A stretch of 64,000 nt of DNA, taken from assembly GCF_016755875.1 (NCBI RefSeq), contig NZ_BNED01000005.1:4540001-4604000 (forward strand), given 5' to 3'. Source of the stretch: Streptomyces spororaveus. Lineage in GTDB: Bacteria; Actinomycetota; Actinomycetes; Streptomycetales; Streptomycetaceae. Of this stretch, positions 49,982 to 58,825 are shown piece after piece. A program made the position numbers and the translations under genes. A model generated the notes under the pieces. The model ran no database searches. It was given only the letters and a program-made list of their open reading frames with translations, and was not told the origin of the DNA. Positions within the stretch are counted from its first letter, which is position 1, and each line of letters opens with the position of its first letter.

Positions 49982-51601
49982 ATGAGCGAGAGCACCGACC
50001 CCGCGGTTCCGGCGGACAAGACGGACCCGGCGGACCCGGCCGGCCTGATCGCCGCCGGGTACGCCTTCACCGGACCCGCGCTCGACCTCGGGGCACTCCT
50101 CTGGGACGGCGACTGCCTGCCCGACCGTCAGATCCGCATCCCCCTGGCGATGCTCAACCGCCACGGACTGGTCGCCGGAGCCACCGGTACCGGCAAGACC
50201 AAGACGCTCCAGCTCATCGCCGAGCAGCTGTCGGCGAGCGGTGTCCCCGTCTTCCTCGCGGACATCAAGGGCGACATCTCGGGAATCTCGGTGCCCGGTA
50301 CGGCGGGCGACAGGATCGACGAACGGGCCCGCGACGTGGCCCAGTCGTGGGAGCCCACCGGATACCCCTGCGCGTTCTACTCGCTGGGAGGCATCGGCCC
50401 CGGAATCCCGCTCCGGTCCACGGTCACCAGCTTCGGCCCGGTGCTGATGTCCAAGGTGCTGGAGCTCAACCAGACGCAGGAGCAGTCCCTCGGCCTGATC
50501 TTCCACTACGCCGACACCAAGGGCCTGGAGCTGGTCGACCTCAAGGATCTGCGCGCGGTCGTCGCCTTCCTCGTCTCCGACCAGGGCAAACCCGAACTCA
50601 AGGGCATCGGCGGGCTCTCCACCGTGACCGCCGGAGTGATCCTGCGGGCGCTGACGGCCTTCGAGCAGCAGGGGGCCTCCGAGTTCTTCGGCGAGCCGGA
50701 GTTCGACACCGGCGAGTTCCTCCGCACGGCCGCGGACGGGCGCGGCCTGGTCTCCGTCCTGGAACTGCCCGCCGTCCAGGACAAGCCGCAGCTCTTCTCC
50801 ACCTTCCTGATGTGGCTGCTCGCCGACCTCTACAACGACCTGCCGGAGGTCGGCGACCTGGAGAAGCCCAAGCTCGTCTTCTTCTTCGACGAGGCGCACC
50901 TGCTCTTCAGCGGGGCCTCGAAGGCCTTCCTCGCCTCCATCACACAGACGGTCCGGCTCATCCGCTCCAAGGGCGTCGGCGTGTTCTTCGTGACGCAGAC
51001 CCCCAAGGACGTGCCGGCGGACGTCCTCGCCCAGCTCGGCAACCGGGTGCAGCACGCGCTGCGCGCCTTCACCCCCGACGACGCCAAGGCGCTGAAGGCG
51101 ACGGTGCGGACCTTCCCCAACTCCGCGTACGACCTGGAGGAGCTGCTCACCCAGCTGGGGACCGGCGAGGCGGTCGTCACCGTGCTCAGCGAGAAGGGCG
51201 CCCCCACCCCGGTCGCGGCGACCCGGCTGCGCGCCCCGCAGTCGCTGATGGGACCGGTCGCGGCGGCCGACCTGGAGCAGGCCGTGACGTCCTCGCCGCT
51301 CTGGGCGCGCTACGCGGAGCCGGTCGACCGCGAGTCGGCGTACGAGAAGATCAGCGCCGAACAGGCCGCCGCGGAGGCGCGGGCAGAGGCCGCCGCGGCC
51401 GAAGCCGAGGCCGAGAAACAGGCCAGGGTGGCGGAGAAGGAAGCCGCGCGGGCCGCGCGCAGCGCCCCCAAGCCGGATCCCTCGCTGGCCGAGCAGGTGG
51501 TGGGGAGCGGGCTGTTCCGCTCGCTGGCCCGGTCGATCGGGACCCAGCTGGGCCGGGAGATCTCGCGCTCGATCTTCGGGACGGCGCGCAGGCGCCGGTG
51601 A
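49982..51601 (+). CDS. HerA/DUF853-family ATPase
   Basis: 539 residues. P-loop VAGATGTGKTKTLQLIAEQL near residue 60, Walker B LVFFFDEAHLLFSG near 300 and the arginine-finger/sensor FFVTQTPKDVPADVLAQL near 340. Central DUF853 signature ADIKGDISGIS. The last 100 residues form an Ala/Glu-rich coiled coil and a basic tail GTARRRR. The family are FtsK-HerA motors; DUF853 members are of unknown substrate. Start ATG at 49982. Confidence 0.9.
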   Translation: MSESTDPAVPADKTDPADPAGLIAAGYAFTGPALDLGALLWDGDCLPDRQIRIPLAMLNRHGLVAGATGTGKTKTLQLIAEQLSASGVPVFLADIKGDISGISVPGTAGDRIDERARDVAQSWEPTGYPCAFYSLGGIGPGIPLRSTVTSFGPVLMSKVLELNQTQEQSLGLIFHYADTKGLELVDLKDLRAVVAFLVSDQGKPELKGIGGLSTVTAGVILRALTAFEQQGASEFFGEPEFDTGEFLRTAADGRGLVSVLELPAVQDKPQLFSTFLMWLLADLYNDLPEVGDLEKPKLVFFFDEAHLLFSGASKAFLASITQTVRLIRSKGVGVFFVTQTPKDVPADVLAQLGNRVQHALRAFTPDDAKALKATVRTFPNSAYDLEELLTQLGTGEAVVTVLSEKGAPTPVAATRLRAPQSLMGPVAAADLEQAVTSSPLWARYAEPVDRESAYEKISAEQAAAEARAEAAAAEAEAEKQARVAEKEAARAARSAPKPDPSLAEQVVGSGLFRSLARSIGTQLGREISRSIFGTARRRR

Positions 51602-51621
51602 CGCGGTGACAGACTCGGTGC

Positions 51622-52554
51622 ATGCGGACCGAACTCACCGACACCACGTCCAGCAAGGTCAACCGGGCCCTGCTCGAAGCACGCCGGGCGATAGGCAGCC
51701 CGACCATGGGGCTGGTGCTGACCCTTGTCCTCGCCACCGACGAGGAGAACGCGTACGACGCCGTACGCGCGGCCTCCGAGGCCTCGCGTGAGCATCCCTG
51801 CCGCATCATCGCGGTGATCAGGCGGACCTCGCGCGGCTCGCACAAGCTCCGCGCGAACCGCGTCGACGCCGAACTGCGCGTCGGATCCGACGCCGGGACC
51901 GGCGAGATCGTGCTGCTGCGCCTGCACGGGGCACTGACCGAGCACGCCGGCTCGGTCGTCCTGCCGCTGCTCCTGCCGGACGCGCCCGTGGTGGCCTGGT
52001 GGCCGGCCGACGCGCCCACCGACCTGGCGCGGGACCCGCTGGGCGCGCTCGCGCAGCGCCGGATCACGGACGCGGCCGCCGCCTTCGACCCGGTCGGCGT
52101 GCTCGACGAGCGGGCCGCGGGCTACCAGCCCGGGGACACCGACCTGGCCTGGACCCGTCTGACGCCGTGGCGCTCGCTGCTGGCCGCGGCCCTGGACCAG
52201 AAGCCGCTGCCGGTGACCGGCGCGGCGGTGGAGAGCGAGCCCGACAACGCGAGCGCGGAGCTGCTGGCGCGCTGGCTGGAGGACCGGCTGGGGGTGCCGG
52301 TGGCCCGGGTGGCGAGCGAGGGCCCGGTGATCACCGGGGTCAGCCTGCAGACCGCGGGCGGGGAGATCCGGGTGGACCGGCCCGCGGGTGTGCTGGCCAC
52401 CCTGAGCCTGCCGGGGAGCCCCGACCGCAGGGTGGCCCTGAAGATCCGCAGCGGCGCAGAACTGATCGCGGAGGAACTGCGCCGCCTCGACGCGGACGTG
52501 GTCTACGGCTCCGCGCTGCGGCGGCGGCCGCTCCAGACGGTGCTCTCGGCGTAG
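51622..52554 (+). CDS. OpcA-like glucose-6-phosphate dehydrogenase assembly protein
   Basis: 310 residues matching the OpcA family: MRTELTDTTSSKVNRALLEA, then VVLPLLLPDAPVVAWWPADA, TDLAWTRLTPWRSLLAAALD and ELIAEELRRLDADVVYGSAL. OpcA stabilises or activates G6PDH and is normally encoded in a tkt-tal-zwf-opcA cluster. Here no zwf, tal or pgl gene is near, so it is a detached paralogue. It follows the HerA-like gene by 20 bases. Its 3' end overlaps the convergent cupin gene by 52 bases. Confidence 0.88.
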   Translation: MRTELTDTTSSKVNRALLEARRAIGSPTMGLVLTLVLATDEENAYDAVRAASEASREHPCRIIAVIRRTSRGSHKLRANRVDAELRVGSDAGTGEIVLLRLHGALTEHAGSVVLPLLLPDAPVVAWWPADAPTDLARDPLGALAQRRITDAAAAFDPVGVLDERAAGYQPGDTDLAWTRLTPWRSLLAAALDQKPLPVTGAAVESEPDNASAELLARWLEDRLGVPVARVASEGPVITGVSLQTAGGEIRVDRPAGVLATLSLPGSPDRRVALKIRSGAELIAEELRRLDADVVYGSALRRRPLQTVLSA

Positions 52555-52976
52555 TGGTTGTCGTAGGTCGCCGAGCTGTCCTTGATGTCCTGCACGGTGG
52601 CCTCGCCCGCGTTGACCCGGCCGAGGAGCCGGTAGTAGTCGAAGCGGCCCATGCCGGGGGTGAAGCCGACGAACACGGCGGCCGTGTGGCCGGCGGCCGG
52701 GGCGAAGGCGTGCTTCACGCCCGGCGGGACGGCGATGAAGTCGCCCGCGCCCAGGGTGTGGATCTCGTCGTCGACGAGGATGTCGAGCCGACCGGCGGTG
52801 ACGTGGAAGAACTCGGTGGCCTTGGTGTGGAAGTGCACCGGGGCGCCCGCCGCGCCCTCGTCGAAGGTGGCGGTGTTGCAGGTGAGCTCGTCGGTGTCGG
52901 TGAGCAGGGTGATGAGGCTGCCGGGGCCGTCGTAGATGGCTTCGGCGGTGGCGGCGCGGGTCGCGATCTCTGTCAT
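52503..52976 (-). CDS. Cupin / quercetinase-like protein
   Basis: 157 residues. The cupin metal site is VHFHTKATEFFHVTAGRLDI (two His, Glu, third His) with the second motif GDFIAVPPGVKHAFAPAAGH. Quercetin 2,3-dioxygenase-type proteins share this layout; many act as metal-dependent dioxygenases or as unknown small-molecule enzymes. The start at 52976 has GGTGG upstream. Tail-to-tail with opcA, overlapping its end. Confidence 0.87.
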   Translation of the reverse strand: MTEIATRAATAEAIYDGPGSLITLLTDTDELTCNTATFDEGAAGAPVHFHTKATEFFHVTAGRLDILVDDEIHTLGAGDFIAVPPGVKHAFAPAAGHTAAVFVGFTPGMGRFDYYRLLGRVNAGEATVQDIKDSSATYDNHYAESTVWSGRRRSAEP

Positions 52977-53105
52977 GTCCACCAATCTACGATCTTGAGC
53001 GACCGGAATCAGGGGTCAATCGGCGGCCCGTGTGGCCGGTCAATTCCGCGGCGCTCCAGGAGCTGACCGGGGGCGGTGCGCGGGCGCCCCCGGTGGTGAC
53101 CCGGA

Positions 53106-53717
53106 TCAGGAGCCGTCCGCGGCCTTGCCGGCTTTCGCGGCCTTCGCGGCGGCCTTCATCTCCTGCTTGTGGGCCCGCACCCTGGCCAGGGACTCCGGGC
53201 CCGTGATGTCGGCCGCCGAACGGTAGACGTTCGCCTGCCCGTAGCCGCCCGCGGCCTCCCGCCAGCCCGTCGGCCGCACGCCGAACCGCTTGCCCAGCAG
53301 GGCGAGGAAGATCTGCGCCTTCTGCTCCCCGAAGCCCGGCAGCGCCTTGAGGCGCTTCAGCAGCTCCTGCCCCGTCGCGACGTCCGCCCAGACCGCCTCC
53401 GCGTTCCCGTCGTAGTGCTCCACGAGGTACGCGCACAGCTGCTGGACACGCGTCGCCATCGACCCCGGGTACCGGTGGACGGCGGGCTTCTCGGAGAGCA
53501 GGGCGGCGAAGGCCTCCGGGTCGTACGCGGCGATGGTGTGCGCGTCGAGATCGTCGGAGCCGAGCCGCTGGGCGATCGTCCAGGGCCCCGAGAACGCCCA
53601 CTCCATCGGCACCTGCTGGTCGAGCAGCATCCCGACGAGTGCGGCGAGCGGGCTCCGGCCGAGCAGCGCGTCGGCCTCCGGCTGCTGGGCCAGCCGGATG
53701 GTGATGTCCTTGTCCAT
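53106..53717 (-). CDS. HhH-GPD-type base-excision repair protein
   Basis: 203 residues. Visible are an N-terminal helical part (ALVGMLLDQQVPMEWAFSGP), and the helix-hairpin-helix LPGFGEQKAQIFLALLGKRF. An acidic catalytic position in the usual place after the HhH is not evident, which is typical of this Streptomyces group annotated as HhH-GPD-type. A Lys/Ala-rich tail closes it. Expected to bind DNA lesions; glycosylase activity not certain. Confidence 0.87.
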   Translation of the reverse strand: MDKDITIRLAQQPEADALLGRSPLAALVGMLLDQQVPMEWAFSGPWTIAQRLGSDDLDAHTIAAYDPEAFAALLSEKPAVHRYPGSMATRVQQLCAYLVEHYDGNAEAVWADVATGQELLKRLKALPGFGEQKAQIFLALLGKRFGVRPTGWREAAGGYGQANVYRSAADITGPESLARVRAHKQEMKAAAKAAKAGKAADGS

Positions 53718-53834
53718 GGCTCCAGCGTCCCGCCTGGGCGCGCTCCCCGCGCGGTCGCCGCACCGCGCGCCTAGCGTGAGTACGACCGTCTGCGACGACG
53801 ACAGGTACGAGACGAGACGAGGAGTCGATCGATC

Positions 53835-54647
53835 ATGTCTGAGTTCCCCGAGGGCGCTCCGTGCTGGGTGGACGCGATGTTCGCCGACGTGGAAGGGGCC
53901 AAGGCCTTCTACGCCGACGTGCTGGGCTGGACCTTCGGCGAGGCCAGCGGCGAGTACGGCAACTACACGCAGGCCTACTCGGACGGCAAGGCCGTCGCCG
54001 CCGTGGTCCCGCCGATGCCGGGGGCCGACGCCCCCTCGCAGTGGTGCCTGTACTTCGCCTCGCCCGACGCGGCGGCCACGGCCGAGAAGGTGACGGCGAA
54101 CGGCGGCGAGGTGCTGATGGGCCCGATGCAGGTGGGCGCCTTCGGCACGATGCTGATCGCGAAGGAGCCGAGCGGCGCGGTCTTCGGCGTCTGGCAGCCG
54201 GGGGAGCACAAGGGCTTCGAGAAGATGGGCGAGGCGGGTTCGTACGCGTGGGCGGAGGTCTTCACGCGGGACCCGGCCAAGGCGGACGGGTTCCTGTCGA
54301 AGGTCTTCCCCTACGGCGTCCAGCAGATGGACCCGGGCGAGGACCCCGAGATGGCCGGCATGGACTTCAAGGTGTTCAGCGTCGGCGGTGGCGGGAACCC
54401 GGTGCTGGGCCGGATGAAGATGGACGACGACTTCCCGCCGGACGTGCCGCCGTACATCCAGGTCTACTTCGGGGTGCCGGACTGCGACGAGGCGGTGTCG
54501 AAGACCCAGAAGCACGGCGGGAAGCTGCACTTCGGCCCGATGGACAGCCCGTTCGGGCGGTTCGCGGCGGTCACGGACCCGCAGGGCGCCGCTTTCGCGG
54601 TGATCGACATGTCGACAACGGTGGGTGAGATGCCGAGCTTCGGCTGA
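53835..54647 (+). CDS. Two-domain VOC (glyoxalase-fold) protein
   Basis: 270 residues, two tandem VOC modules of about 130 residues: module 1 PCWVDAMFADVEGAKAFYAD, module 2 YAWAEVFTRDPAKADGFLSK. The usual metal His is replaced in places, so catalytic class is unknown; similar proteins are called 27-kDa antigen Cfp30B in mycobacteria. Start ATG at 53835. GAGACGAGGAG precedes it. Confidence 0.87.
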   Translation: MSEFPEGAPCWVDAMFADVEGAKAFYADVLGWTFGEASGEYGNYTQAYSDGKAVAAVVPPMPGADAPSQWCLYFASPDAAATAEKVTANGGEVLMGPMQVGAFGTMLIAKEPSGAVFGVWQPGEHKGFEKMGEAGSYAWAEVFTRDPAKADGFLSKVFPYGVQQMDPGEDPEMAGMDFKVFSVGGGGNPVLGRMKMDDDFPPDVPPYIQVYFGVPDCDEAVSKTQKHGGKLHFGPMDSPFGRFAAVTDPQGAAFAVIDMSTTVGEMPSFG

Positions 54648-54790
54648 ACCCGGGCCCGGCCCTGAGCGCGGGCGGGAAGTTTTTTCGCGCGGCCTGTCAC
54701 ATCGGCGCCGCGGGGCGGGTCAGTGGGGTGAAGCAGGCGGGAGACAGACCGGAGCGAGTCCGCACCGGCGCCCGCCCGAGGGGAGCTCGG

Positions 54791-55138
54791 ATGTCCACCA
54801 CCGCTGTTGTTTTCGCCCTGGTCGGCGCGTTCATGGTCGGGTTCTCGGCGGCTTCGATGTTCCTCGGGGCGAAGTGGGTCGTGGAGCCCCTGGTCGAGTA
54901 CGGCGTGCCGCGCTCGTGGTGGACCCTGCTCGCCACCGCGAAGGCGGCGGGCGCGGTCGGCCTGGTCGTGGGTGTCTTCGTACCGGCCATCGGCATCGCG
55001 GCGGCGATCGGCGTCGCCCTGTACTTCGCCGGAGCCGTGATCACGGTGCTGCGGGCGAAGTCGTACGCGCACGTCGCCTTCCCGGTGATCTACGCGGCCC
55101 CGGCGGTCGTGGCCCTGGCCCTCGGCTTCAACGGCTGA
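54791..55138 (+). CDS. DoxX-like membrane protein
   Basis: 115 residues with four membrane helices (TAVVFALVGAFMVGFSAASM; WTLLATAKAAGAVGLVVGVF; GIAAAIGVALYFAGAVITVL; AFPVIYAAPAVVALALGFNG), the DoxX/DoxX-like topology. The start at 54791 is taken over the longer frame because GAGGGGAGC lies just upstream. Possibly redox-linked; function undefined. Confidence 0.85.
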   Translation: MSTTAVVFALVGAFMVGFSAASMFLGAKWVVEPLVEYGVPRSWWTLLATAKAAGAVGLVVGVFVPAIGIAAAIGVALYFAGAVITVLRAKSYAHVAFPVIYAAPAVVALALGFNG

Positions 55139-55186
55139 GCGGGCGGGGGAGACCGGCCGACGGCCTCCCCGCCCCCGGCCCCCTGC

Positions 55187-55966
55187 CTAGGGGGTCACGA
55201 ACGGCAGGTCGGCTGCGCGGACGCGGTGGAGCGGGCCGGCGGCGCGCAGGACCACGTCCAGGACGGCCTCGGGCCGGGCGGCGTAACTGTTCGAGAACCA
55301 CGGCATGTTGGCCTCCACCACCGCGTACCGGCCCGTCGCGCCGAGGAGGCCGACGTCGACGGTGACGGCGCTGGGCAGCTGCGCGCCCGTCGCGTCGAGC
55401 AGCGAGGCCGCGAAGGCGCGTACGTCGGCCCCGCGCGGATCCTCGTCGAGCGGCGCGGGGTCCAGGCGCCCGTGGACGGCGTACCGGCTCCCGGCGGCGA
55501 TCTCCCCGTCGAGCAGGAACAACCGGTACTCGGCGGTGAAGTCCACCACCCCGGAGACGAGCACGGGGGTGGCGGCGGGCAGGGACCGCGGCAGCGGCGC
55601 GTCCGGCCCGTACACGGCGGGCGGGAAGGACTTCTCGCGCGGCGGCTTCACGAACGCCGGCCGCCCGGATCCGGTCAGCTCCCGCGCCGCCCGGCCCAGG
55701 GTGGTCAGCTCGATCCGGCGGCCCGTGAACCGCTCGGGCAGGCGCGTCAGCCAGTGGTCGGGCGGTTCCAGCAGCCCCAGCCCGAGCGGGCCGGCCACCC
55801 GCGCGGCGGCGTGCGGACCACCGCACCAGTGCACGGCCCGGCCGGCCAGCTCGCCGAAGCCGGGGCCGAGGGCCCGGACGGTCATCCCCCGGCGGGCGGC
55901 GGCCTCGGCGAGCAGTCCGGCCGTGGTGGTCGGCCGGGCGGGTATCAGGAGCACATCGCTCGTCAT
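55187..55966 (-). CDS. ATP-grasp domain protein (DUF4343-like)
   Basis: 259 residues starting MTSDVLLIPARPTTTAGLLA. ATP-grasp features: RPAFVKPPREKSFPPAVYGP (Lys binding ATP phosphate), VSGVVDFTAEYRLFLLDGEI and VDVGLLGATGRYAVVEANMP (metal-binding acidic residue and Asn). The family forms carboxylate-amine bonds; members of this group are not characterised. Start at 55966. Confidence 0.85.
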   Translation of the reverse strand: MTSDVLLIPARPTTTAGLLAEAAARRGMTVRALGPGFGELAGRAVHWCGGPHAAARVAGPLGLGLLEPPDHWLTRLPERFTGRRIELTTLGRAARELTGSGRPAFVKPPREKSFPPAVYGPDAPLPRSLPAATPVLVSGVVDFTAEYRLFLLDGEIAAGSRYAVHGRLDPAPLDEDPRGADVRAFAASLLDATGAQLPSAVTVDVGLLGATGRYAVVEANMPWFSNSYAARPEAVLDVVLRAAGPLHRVRAADLPFVTP

Positions 55967-56092
55967 CCGGCCATTGTGCCGACCGGCCGGAGCGGGGACC
56001 GGGGCCGCGGACGGGGACCTACGAGGACACGGCGGCCGGCGCCGGACCGTCCGGCGCCGTCCGGCCGTCAGGCCCGCCCGGTCCCGCACCGG

Positions 56093-57101
56093 TCACAGGT
56101 CGTCGCCGCCTCCGACGCGGACGGTGTGGGCGTGCGCGGCGGCGGCCGCCCCGTACGCCCCGGGCCCGACCCGGCGGCGGCGCGCGCGGACCGCGAGGGC
56201 GGACAACAGCATGCCCACCCCGGACGCGATCGCGAGCAGCAGGCACGCGCTGGACAGGCCGGCCGCCAGCGCGTCCGCCGCCGGGTCCCCGGCCGAGCTC
56301 CGGGACTCCCCCACCGTCGCGTTGACCGTCGCCACGGCCGCCGTGAACGCGGCCGCGCCGATGTACCGCGCCATGTTCGAGATGCCGGAGGCCGCGCCGA
56401 CGTCGTCGGCGGAGACGGTCGAGGTGGACGCCGAACTCGCGGGGCCGTTGACGAGTCCCAGGCCGGTGGCCAGGAGCACGAGCGGCAGGACGAACGCCCC
56501 GTACCGCCAGTCGCCCTGGACGAACACGAGCAGCGCGCAGCCGGCCGTCGCCGCCGCGAAACCGGCGGCGATCACGGTCCGATGCCCAGCCGCTGGACGA
56601 TCCGGGGCACGAGCGGGGTGATCGCGATCAGACCCACCGTCGCGGGCAGCGTGGCCAGACCCGCCTCCAGCGGGCTGAGCGCGAGCGTGGCGGGGTTCTG
56701 GAAGTAGAGGCTGACCAGGTACATCAGACCGTTGATCACTCCCGCGCTCAGCAGGATCCCGATCGTCGCTCCGATCAGCACACGGTTTTTCAGCAACCGC
56801 AGGTCGACGAGGGGGGCTTCCACCCGGCGCTCCACGGCGACGAACGCCACAGCGGCCGCCGCCGCCAGCGCGAAGCAGCCCAGGACCTGCGCCGAGGTCC
56901 ACCCCCACTGTGCGCCCTCGCTGAGCGCGAGCAGCGCCGGGGCGAGCACGGTGGCGATCAGCACGGTCCCCGCGAAGTCGATGGAGCGGCTGCGATCCGG
57001 ATCCTTGGATTCGGTGACGCCCCTCAGCGTGACGGGGATACAGGCGAGCGCGATGGCCGCGTCGGTCCAGAACAGGCCCTGCCACCCCGCAGCCGGGGCA
57101 C
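56093..57101 (-). pseudogene. Truncated and frameshifted MFS exporter
   Basis: A remnant of a 14-helix EmrB/QacA-type exporter. The N-terminal five or so helices are missing: the frame begins at the repeat junction with GWQGLFWTDAAIALACIPVT. The reading then continues LIATVLAPALLALSEGAQWG to VPRIVQRLGI, where one base is missing near 56587 (a G after CTGGG restores LGHRTVIAAGF). The rest ends AHAHTVRVGGGDDL at 56093. Both lesions make it non-functional. The truncation coincides with the left copy of the 113-bp repeat, so it arose in the recombination history of the tRNA-Ser(GGA) site. The frameshift might instead be a sequencing error, but the truncation is firm. Confidence 0.85.
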
Positions 57102-57214
57102 ACGCAGAAGGCCCCGGCCGGTTTCCCGGTCGGGGCCTTCAAGTGCCCGGTGAGGCACTGGCGGAGGATACGAGATTCGAACTCGTGAGGGGTTGCCCCC
57201 AACACGCTTTCCAA
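57102..57214 (-). repeat. Left 113-bp att repeat with 3' half of tRNA-Ser(GGA)
   Basis: Identical over 113 bases to 63157-63269. It comprises the terminator (57108-57139) and 56 bases of the tRNA 3' half from CCA (57159) to the anticodon loop TTGGAAA. The 5' half of the tRNA is absent, so it is not functional. Reads as the att remnant of an island whose other end is the intact tRNA gene. Confidence 0.92.
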
Positions 57215-57324
57215 CTCGGCCCCGTCCGAACAGCCCCGGACGGAGGCGAATGAGACCAGAACCGAGACCGGCTACCAAGTGATCGGCCTGGTGGCTGTGA
57301 CCCCAAGCCCGCCCGAGTGTGGTG

Positions 57325-57731
57325 TCAGGCGCCGTCACGGGTCGCGGGCCGCAGATGGGCGGGCAGGGAGCAGGCTGCCGTTGCGCCTGGGAGGCGGTGG
57401 CCGTTCATGGCCACGGCCCGGTACACGAGCCGGGCGGTCCAGTTGAGCGGGGGCATTGCCATGGCCTGTCCCGCGAGCCGCCAGGAACGGTGCGGGCTCT
57501 GCTTCAGCAGGTGGGCCACCGCTTCCGCGCCGCCGTGCACGACGGCAGCGTCGGCCTCGATCCACAGGACCTCGCGGTCGGCTTTTCGGCGGTGACGCCC
57601 AGTGTCTCCAGGTCGGCGAACTGCCAGGGGGTGATGTCGGCGTCGGTGTCCAGCGGGCGCACAGCGGTGTTGACGGCTTTGGTGCAGAAGTCGCGGTCGC
57701 CGTCGAAAAGCAGGATTGGACGTTCGGCCAT
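57325..57731 (-). pseudogene. DCC-family thiol-disulfide oxidoreductase, frameshifted
   Basis: Two frames join into one 135-residue DCC (DUF393) protein: MAERPILLFDGDRDFCTKAV to GVTAEK in frame one, and ADREVLWIEADAAVVHGGAE to the end in the next. One A in the run GAAAAG near 57590 appears lost. The family's DxxCxxC site is also changed (DGDRDFC: the first Cys is Arg), so redox function may already be gone. DCC genes are common partners of SdpB/HTTM proteins, and it lies 78 bases downstream of sdpB in the same direction. Confidence 0.8.
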
Positions 57732-57808
57732 AGGGATTCTCCTTCGCCTCCCGAGCTGCTGACGCAGCCTTCGGCGTGCGCACCCTCGTGTGCGGCTCCC
57801 TGTCGGCA

Positions 57809-58825
57809 TTACTGCCGACTTTGTGTGAGTCCCGTTTCGTCCATCTGCCCGCGCCGTGGGGGTGCGGCCGCCCCGGCTTGCTCGCCGACGTGCACCGGCT
57901 CGGCCTCTTGTTCGGGCGTGGAGGGTGTGGGGACTGCCGGTTCGGTGATGTGGAACTGGATGGTGGAGCCGAGTGGCAGGCACAGAAGGAGGATTCCTCC
58001 GGCCATGGCAAGGGCGAAGCTCCACAGGCCCATCATCAGGGCGATGGAGAGGTGGAAGAGGAGGCCGGCGCCCATGGCCCACCATCGCAGGCGCTGCGGC
58101 AGCAGTAGGGAGATGGCCAGGGAGCCCTCGATAACCAGAGGGAGCCAGGTCATCAGCGCCACTCCGAGCGGGGTGCCGATGACAGGTGCGATGAGCGTGT
58201 CAAGCCATGGGGCGGGGCCGAAGTCGAGGTTGGTGCCCCAGTACCACATGGCGGTTCCGTCCTGCCATTCGGAGTGAGGCAGTTTGGCGACGGCGGCCTG
58301 GAAGTAGACGACGATCATCTGGAGGCGCAGCATGACCAGCCCGCCGGTACCGATGAGCGCGAGTAGTTGGGTGGCGCGCGTCTGCGGCGTCCGGACTGGA
58401 GGTTGTGCCCAGTGCCAGCGCCGCCTGTCCCCGAGGGCTGGGAGGACGAACAGGACGGAGAGGATCAGGGCGATCTGGTCGCCGCCGTCGACGATCGCGA
58501 TGCCAGAGAAGACGCTGTAGTTGATGTAGGCGTGAGGCAGTGCGGTGAGCCTGGGACGCCAGCCCGATGCGACGACCAAGAGGGCGATGACGCACGCCCA
58601 TTTGATCCAGGTCAGGTGCGTGTAGTCGTCCGGAGAAAGGCAGAAGAGGCTGGCTGCGGTGGTGGAGGTGCAGGCCGGGTAGTTCCCGATGGTGGCCACG
58701 GGCCGGAACAGGGTTTCGGCACTCGATGCGGCCAGGGTTCCGGCGGTGCCCAGGGCAACGAGGGTGCGGGCGAGGCCGTAGACGTTGGTCCAGGGCAGCG
58801 GGATGCGTCTCTGGTTCACGGGCAC
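57809..58825 (-). CDS. sdpB: SdpB-family membrane protein (HTTM-like)
   Basis: 338 residues, six or more membrane helices. Characteristic family patches: RTLVALGTAGTLAASSAETL, NYSVFSGIAIVDGGDQIALI, VYFQAAVAKLPHSEWQDGTA and MWYWGTNLDFGPAPWLDTLI, the last two resembling the vitamin-K carboxylase-like HTTM fold. In B. subtilis SdpA and SdpB mature the SDP toxin from SdpC. The start is the GTG at 58825 or 58819, overlapping the sdpA stop. A 50-residue polar tail follows the last helix. Between sdpA and the DCC gene in one operon. Confidence 0.87.
   Translation of the reverse strand: MPVNQRRIPLPWTNVYGLARTLVALGTAGTLAASSAETLFRPVATIGNYPACTSTTAASLFCLSPDDYTHLTWIKWACVIALLVVASGWRPRLTALPHAYINYSVFSGIAIVDGGDQIALILSVLFVLPALGDRRRWHWAQPPVRTPQTRATQLLALIGTGGLVMLRLQMIVVYFQAAVAKLPHSEWQDGTAMWYWGTNLDFGPAPWLDTLIAPVIGTPLGVALMTWLPLVIEGSLAISLLLPQRLRWWAMGAGLLFHLSIALMMGLWSFALAMAGGILLLCLPLGSTIQFHITEPAVPTPSTPEQEAEPVHVGEQAGAAAPPRRGQMDETGLTQSRQ

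Noticed and set aside
57159..57214. Second functional tRNA-Ser(GGA)
   Set aside because: Sequence diverges from the real tRNA right after the anticodon loop; no 5' half is present.
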